Source: Desulfurobacteriaceae bacterium
GTDB lineage: Bacteria; Aquificota; Aquificia; Desulfurobacteriales; Desulfurobacteriaceae
DNA length: 64,000 nt
Direction: 5' to 3'
Assembly: GCA_027051905.1 (NCBI GenBank)
Contig: JALUGO010000030.1
Span: 62,001 to 126,000, forward strand
The notes beneath the pieces are model-generated. The model saw only the letters and a program-made list of their open reading frames with translations, was not told the origin of the DNA and ran no database searches. Below, in pieces: positions 61,778-64,000 of this stretch. Numbering within the stretch: position 1 is the first letter of the stretch; every line of letters begins with the position of its first letter. A program made the translations under genes and the position numbers.

Positions 61778-63711
61778 GGTGGTTTTGGGTAATTCTTTTC
61801 CTTTTCTTGAGTTCCTCAACTGCTGTGGCTTTTAAGGTTGATAAAGATGCATCTTTATTCCAGAAAGGTGTCAGGCAGTATTCAGTGGGTTCTTACTCTA
61901 CTGCTCTTGACTATTTCCTTGAACTTCTAAAGCCTGGTTCCAAATACTACTCGAAGGCTCTCCTCATGCTCTCAAAGACTTATTACGCAATAGGAAGGAA
62001 AACCGGTAATAAAAAGTATTTCTGGCAGGCACTTAACTACCTTCAGCTTTACTTTATATCTCAGGGAGAGAAGAAACTTCCCTGGGAATACTACTACACA
62101 AAAGCCCGTATATACGAAGCCCTTTCTTTTTATGAGCAGGCTTTAGCTGTTTACAGAGTTGCATTTCTTGCTGCCAAAACGGAGCAGGAGAAGATAGATA
62201 CTACTATCGGTATTGTAAGGACGGCGGTTTGGAGCAGACGAAAGGATATAGTTGAAGAGTACTTTATTCTGGTTTCAACGGCCAAGCTTAATTCTCAGGA
62301 AAGCAAAGAGGTGGAATTTCTTAAGGGGCTTATCCTTTTTTCTGAAGGCAGGTATAAGGAGGCTCTTCGTCACTTTTTTAAGCTCTACAAGAGGTTTGAG
62401 AATTTCCTCATAGACAATCCTGAGTATTATCTTCTGGTAGCTGAGGATATATACAGAACGGAAAACTTCACTCTTGCAGAGCAGGTTTTCAGGAGGATAG
62501 CCTCACTTACAAAGGATCCTTCTGTTATACGTAAGGCCATTCTCAGGCTTGGAGATATTGAGCTGAGCAGGGGCAATGAGAAGTTGGCCTTTATCTACTA
62601 CTATTCAGTAATCAGGGACTATCCGGAATCGGAGGAAGCCTACGTTGCCAGGTTAAAGATAATTCCGATGATGGAAAACCCCCAGATAAAGTATAGAGCA
62701 CTTCTCTCTGAAGATAAAGCGTTTAAGGATCCGGTAGCTTATATTGCTGATGTTCTTGTCAATTATAGAACGACTTACGTTGGGATTTATGCTCTTGCCG
62801 ATCTTGGGTATTTGGTTTTTAAGCTGGGAGCTCCCGAAAACGTCTTCCGCCGTCTTCTCTGGGAAGTGTCTCTGGTATTTCCCCAGCAGGTGAAGTATGA
62901 ACAAAAGGAATTTTTGAGATTTCTGTGGGAACCATACATCTACAAACTTCCACCTGAAAAAGGGTGTAGCCTGTATAGGGCAAATCCCCGTTTCTTTCAG
63001 GAAATATTTGGTAAGAAAATCCTTCTGAAGTTTGCTTCAGATCTAAAAAGATGCAACCAGAGAAGGTTGAGGGTGGGGCTCCTCTCCTACATGGTTAACC
63101 GCTGGAATGATGACGACAGCAGGCTCCTCATGGCAGAAGCTCTTTTTGACGATAAGGATTTTTCACAGGCTTTAAAAGTTCTTGGGAAGGTGAGAGATAA
63201 AAATTCCTGTCGTTACAATCTTTTATACTCTGAGGTAAGTATTGTTTCCGGAAGGGCCGTTCCCGATCCGGAGAAAGTCATTAAAGCCTGTAAAAAGAAA
63301 AAGACGGTAAAATTATTAGCCGTGGTTCTATACTCCTATTCAAAACAGGGGAACGTTGACTCTGGGTTCAGGTTTTACAGGGATAGAAAGCAGGAAATTC
63401 TAAAGCTATACGGCAAAGACCCGGTTGTAAGGGCAGCTATTGATAGTTTTCTGGAATCTGCCCTCTTAAAAGAGCGTTATAGTCTGGTTTTAAAAGTGGC
63501 GAACGATCTGGCAAGGGCTGGTTATAGAAACTGCTTTATAGGGAGTTACCTGACCATCTCAGCTGTTAGGCTGAGAAGGTTAAAGGAGGCAGAGGAGGGA
63601 TACAGAGAGATTAAAGACTGTGTTGACAGCTTTTCTCTCCTTGCCAGAACGGTTTATGAAGATGCCATTTTAGGGGAGGAGCAAATTGGAACTGTTCAAG
63701 CCGCTAAGTGA
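61774..63711 (+). CDS. Secreted TPR-repeat protein in the flagellar block
   Basis: 645 residues. A signal peptide (MRWFWVILFLFLSSSTAVAF) is followed by helical hairpins that look like tetratricopeptide repeats: VRQYSVGSYSTALDYFLELL, KALLMLSKTYYAIGRK, YTKARIYEALSFYEQALAVY, FLKGLILFSEGRYKEALRHF and AEQVFRRIASLTKDP. The C-terminal half is helical too and has several cysteines (about seven), unusual here. It starts at a TTG overlapping the FliK candidate's stop and its 3' end overlaps flgB, so it is a periplasmic component expressed with the flagellum. No known flagellar protein matches. Confidence 0.75.
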   Translation: MRWFWVILFLFLSSSTAVAFKVDKDASLFQKGVRQYSVGSYSTALDYFLELLKPGSKYYSKALLMLSKTYYAIGRKTGNKKYFWQALNYLQLYFISQGEKKLPWEYYYTKARIYEALSFYEQALAVYRVAFLAAKTEQEKIDTTIGIVRTAVWSRRKDIVEEYFILVSTAKLNSQESKEVEFLKGLILFSEGRYKEALRHFFKLYKRFENFLIDNPEYYLLVAEDIYRTENFTLAEQVFRRIASLTKDPSVIRKAILRLGDIELSRGNEKLAFIYYYSVIRDYPESEEAYVARLKIIPMMENPQIKYRALLSEDKAFKDPVAYIADVLVNYRTTYVGIYALADLGYLVFKLGAPENVFRRLLWEVSLVFPQQVKYEQKEFLRFLWEPYIYKLPPEKGCSLYRANPRFFQEIFGKKILLKFASDLKRCNQRRLRVGLLSYMVNRWNDDDSRLLMAEALFDDKDFSQALKVLGKVRDKNSCRYNLLYSEVSIVSGRAVPDPEKVIKACKKKKTVKLLAVVLYSYSKQGNVDSGFRFYRDRKQEILKLYGKDPVVRAAIDSFLESALLKERYSLVLKVANDLARAGYRNCFIGSYLTISAVRLRRLKEAEEGYREIKDCVDSFSLLARTVYEDAILGEEQIGTVQAAK

Positions 63712-64000
63712 CCTTGAAGTAGGGGCTTCCTACTTTTTCAGGCGTTCAGAGGTTATTCAAGGAAACATTGCTAACGTTGATACTCCTCACTACAAGCCGA
63801 AAGATCTCGTTTTTGAGAAGGAGCTTGAGGAAAATCTTAGGTTGAAGAAGACAGATCCCCGCCACATAGATCCATCTAAACCTGGTGTGAAGTTCAAGAT
63901 TGTTGATGCTGAAGATTACTCAGGGTACGACGGTAACCGGGTAAACCTCGATAAAGAGATGGCCAAACTGGCAGAGACCAACCTTATGATAAGGATGATC
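63686..64000 (+). CDS. flgB: Flagellar basal-body rod protein FlgB, N-terminal part
   Basis: The first 105 codons; the gene runs off the right edge. Family features are SYFFRRSEVIQGNIANVDTP, HYKPKDLVFEKEL and the late NRVNLDKEMAKLAETNLM. FlgB is the proximal rod protein joined to the MS ring. It starts at a TTG (63686-63688) with GGGGAGGA five bases upstream, 26 bases before the end of the preceding gene. flgC and fliE are expected next, outside the window. Confidence 0.92.
   Translation, partial: MELFKPLSDLEVGASYFFRRSEVIQGNIANVDTPHYKPKDLVFEKELEENLRLKKTDPRHIDPSKPGVKFKIVDAEDYSGYDGNRVNLDKEMAKLAETNLMIRMI

Overview
The window looks like a piece of a chromosome from a thermophilic, chemolithoautotrophic Aquificota bacterium, most likely of the Desulfurobacteriaceae (Thermovibrio/Desulfurobacterium group). 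The clues are Lys/Glu-rich, compact proteins, a two-b-subunit F-type ATP synthase operon, a complex I operon without the NADH module, myo-inositol-1-phosphate synthase, a RicT gene linked to tmk and holB, and polar-flagellum regulators (FlhF/FlhG). This is inference from gene content; there is no rRNA gene here to settle it. Genes are packed end to end with many ATGA/TAATG overlaps, and frequent TTG and GTG starts behind strong GGAGG-type ribosome sites.

Layout. 1-1360: the start of a glycosyltransferase family 9 gene and a rubredoxin (minus), divergent from an unknown protein and a DUF503 protein. 1365-1999: a LuxR-type regulator. 1962-7339: a tight seven-gene minus-strand operon (ricT, short RlmN-like radical SAM protein, heme-sensor-type lipoprotein, KhtT/KhtU-type K+/H+ antiporter, tmk, holB). 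7340-7597: a divergent control region with three promoters and a candidate 70-nt C-rich small RNA. 7598-14398: mnmA fused transcriptionally to atpF'FHAGDC. 14419-20522: a small membrane protein, an APC-family permease, then accA and dnaE on the minus strand. 20564-20861: two frameshifted remnants. 20900-23463: pstCAB. 23598-33128: an 11-gene nuo operon (A,B,C,D,H,I,J,K,L,M,N). 33200-40790: YhaM-type nuclease, purM, purN, a non-catalytic M16 protein, a DUF523 protein, a nitronate-monooxygenase-like flavoprotein, cpoB, an unknown gene and inositol-phosphate synthase. 40815-42108: panD divergent from a MEMO1-family gene. 42147-48280: arsR-type regulator, trxA, trxB, a TlpA-like lipoprotein, engB, recN, an ArsB/NhaD-type carrier and a YqhA-type membrane protein. 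48288-64000: a flagellar block fliG, fliM, fliN, flgF, flgG, flgA, flgH, flgI, flgJ, flhA, flhF, flhG, fliA, a FliK candidate, a secreted TPR protein and the start of flgB.

How the parts work together. The ATP synthase and complex I genes are the core of membrane energy conservation. NuoE/F/G are absent from the operon, and NuoD lacks the usual quinone-pocket His and Tyr as judged by eye, so both the electron donor and the acceptor chemistry are open. The flagellar block supplies the switch, rod, P- and L-ring, export gate, placement GTPases and sigma-28, and runs directly on from a thiol-redox/DNA-repair operon.

The signals I consider most worth following are: (1) the C-rich, anti-Shine-Dalgarno-like small RNA or attenuator at 7488-7557; (2) the octamer palindrome GGAGCTCC, present more than 30 times in 64 kb where about one is expected, in all three codon positions; (3) the divergent, NADH-module-free complex I; (4) the triplicated motif in FliN, which in the other frame encodes the FliM tail and its stop codon; and (5) the FliK-like and secreted TPR genes in the flagellar block. 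All counts and alignments here were made by eye.
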